A stretch of 64,000 nt of DNA from Deltaproteobacteria bacterium. GTDB taxonomy: Bacteria; Desulfobacterota; Syntrophia; Syntrophales; UBA8958. The translations under genes were made by a program, and so were the position numbers. Shown here piece by piece: positions 62,955-64,000 of the stretch (position 1 is its first letter; each line of letters begins with the position of its first letter). The notes under the pieces were generated by a model, which searched no databases, had not been told where the DNA came from, and saw nothing but the letters and a program-made list of their open reading frames with translations. The stretch is taken from the NCBI GenBank assembly GCA_029553375.1, contig JAKPCH010000096.1:111382-175381 (forward strand), read 5' to 3'.

Positions 62955-64000
62955 ATGGAAAGGGAAAACAACGTGAGTGTCGCCCCCTCCGGCGAGGCCT
63001 TCAAGCTGCCCCGACCGGAGGATTACGATAAGGAGTTCAAGCGCCTCCAGAGGCTGGCGGACAGGCACCGCCGCGAGGGGCGGGAGATAGTCGTCGTCGT
63101 GGGCGTGGGTTTCGTCGGGGCCGTCATGGCGGGCGTCATCGCCGACGCGGTGGACAGGGAGACCTCGCGGCCGTCGAAGTTTGTCATCGGCATGCAACGG
63201 CCCTCCCCCCGATCCTTCTGGAAGATCCCCCTCCTGAACCGGGGCGAGGCCCCCGTGGAGGCCGAGGACCCGGAGGTGGCCCCCCTGATCGCCCGGTGCG
63301 TGAAGGAGAAGAAGACCCTGACGGCGACCTTCACCTATGATGCCCTCACCCTGGCGGACGTCATCGTCGTGGACGTCCAGTGCGACTTCATGAAGGAGGC
63401 CCTGGGTGACTGCCGCCGGGGGCGGGCGGAGATCGGGGCCCTCGAGGAGAGCCTCAAGGTCATCGGCGAGAAGGCCCGTCCCGACTGCCTCGTCCTCATC
63501 GAGACCACCGTGCCCCCGGGGACGACGGAGTACGTCGCCTACCCCATCATGAAAAAGGCCTTCGAGAAGCGGGGTATCACCGCCGAGCCCCTCCTGGCCC
63601 ATTCGTACGAGCGGGTCATGCCGGGTAGACAGTACGTGGCCTCCATCCGTGATTTCTGGCGGGTCTGCAGCGGCGTCAACGCCGAGGCCCGGCGCCGGGT
63701 GGAGAAGTTCCTCAGGGAGGTCCTGAACACCGAGGACTATCCCCTGACGGTCCTGGACCGCCCCATCGAGAGCGAAACCTGCAAGATCGTCGAGAATTCC
63801 TACCGCGCCACCATCCTGGCCTTCCTCAACGAGTGGAGTCTCTTCGCCGAGCGCAACGGCGTGGACCTCATCAAGGTCATCCAGGCCATCAAGGTCCGCC
63901 CCACCCACTCCAACATCATCTTCCCCGGCCCCGGCATCGGCGGCTACTGCCTCCCCAAGGACGGCGGCCTGGGCGTCTGGGCCTACCACACCCTCATGGG
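62955..64000 (+). CDS. Nucleotide-sugar dehydrogenase, N-terminal part (3' end outside window)
   Basis: This UDP-glucose/GDP-mannose dehydrogenase-family enzyme oxidises a sugar nucleotide to an acid in polysaccharide synthesis. The open frame runs from ATG at 62955 to the window edge, giving 348 residues. The NAD fold VVVVGVGFVGAVMAGVIA (about residues 47-64), ETTVPPGTTEYVAYPIM and the catalytic-cysteine motif GPGIGGYCLPKDGG (about residue 327) are present. An N-terminal extension of about 40 residues precedes the NAD fold. A GGGAGG lies 13 nt before the ATG, so the start is uncertain. With the epimerase and nucleotidyltransferase it suggests nearby capsule or LPS genes. Confidence 0.88.
   Translation, partial: MERENNVSVAPSGEAFKLPRPEDYDKEFKRLQRLADRHRREGREIVVVVGVGFVGAVMAGVIADAVDRETSRPSKFVIGMQRPSPRSFWKIPLLNRGEAPVEAEDPEVAPLIARCVKEKKTLTATFTYDALTLADVIVVDVQCDFMKEALGDCRRGRAEIGALEESLKVIGEKARPDCLVLIETTVPPGTTEYVAYPIMKKAFEKRGITAEPLLAHSYERVMPGRQYVASIRDFWRVCSGVNAEARRRVEKFLREVLNTEDYPLTVLDRPIESETCKIVENSYRATILAFLNEWSLFAERNGVDLIKVIQAIKVRPTHSNIIFPGPGIGGYCLPKDGGLGVWAYHTLM

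Noticed and set aside
1-64000. tRNA, rRNA, CRISPR arrays and complete insertion sequences
   Set aside because: No cloverleaf-like sequence, direct-repeat array or transposase gene was recognised by eye.

Overview
This GC-rich, densely coded 64-kb window looks like a chromosomal segment of an anaerobic, deltaproteobacteria-like organism (Desulfobacterota). The main pointers are a long heterodisulfide-reductase (Hdr) electron-transfer operon, a siroheme-decarboxylase gene next to hemL (the siroheme route to heme), ferredoxin-dependent 2-oxoacid oxidoreductase genes, and a flavodiiron/rubredoxin/rubrerythrin oxygen-defence set. The phylum is an inference from gene content. No rRNA, tRNA, CRISPR array or complete insertion sequence was seen.

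Layout: 1-7.7 kb (+) holds pyrB (end only), pyrC, recO, glyQ, glyS and a GAF-fused type II/IV secretion ATPase. From 17.9 down to 7.7 kb (-) one tightly packed run carries flavodiiron protein, a secreted hemopexin-repeat protein, rubredoxin, rubrerythrin, a holin-family membrane protein, mutS, a lytic transglycosylase and a complete Mla-type lipid transporter; mtgA lies upstream. 19-27.9 kb (+) has a LysM-NlpC/P60 hydrolase, an OmpA-like lipoprotein, aconitase, isocitrate dehydrogenase, rlmN, a PflX-like radical SAM enzyme, a small ferredoxin, a metallo-beta-lactamase-fold protein and an iron-sulfur-flavoprotein-like reductase. 38.9-29.9 kb (-) is a housekeeping block: sugar nucleotidyltransferase, prepilin peptidase, argS, a SPOR protein, ffh, rpsP, khpA, rimM, trmD, rplS, rnhB, yraN and a YkgJ-like protein. 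ribD faces a FAD oxidoreductase gene broken by one in-frame TAA. 41.9-45.9 kb (+) has a NusG paralogue, then korDABC, an ACT protein and a release-factor-like protein. 46-50.8 kb holds atpE (-) split from atpZ-atpI-atpB (+) by ahbB, hemL and a sugar epimerase.

62.7 down to 50.9 kb (-) is the most notable region: a giant HdrA with an embedded GltD-like NAD(P)H module, MvhD, an FrhB-like ferredoxin protein, HdrC, HdrB, FlxB- and FlxA-like subunits, then NfnA and NfnB. Together these could couple NAD(P)H, ferredoxin and a disulfide or other acceptor by flavin-based electron bifurcation. No hydrogenase or formate dehydrogenase catalytic subunit is present in the window. Three 87-90-bp inverted-repeat elements and one half element lie at 49.4-56.7 kb, mostly between genes of this operon; two of them supply the last codons of unrelated proteins. 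The window ends inside a nucleotide-sugar dehydrogenase gene.

Promoter-like sequences recur with a near-perfect TTGACA -35 box, exactly 17 bp of spacer, and a looser -10 box.
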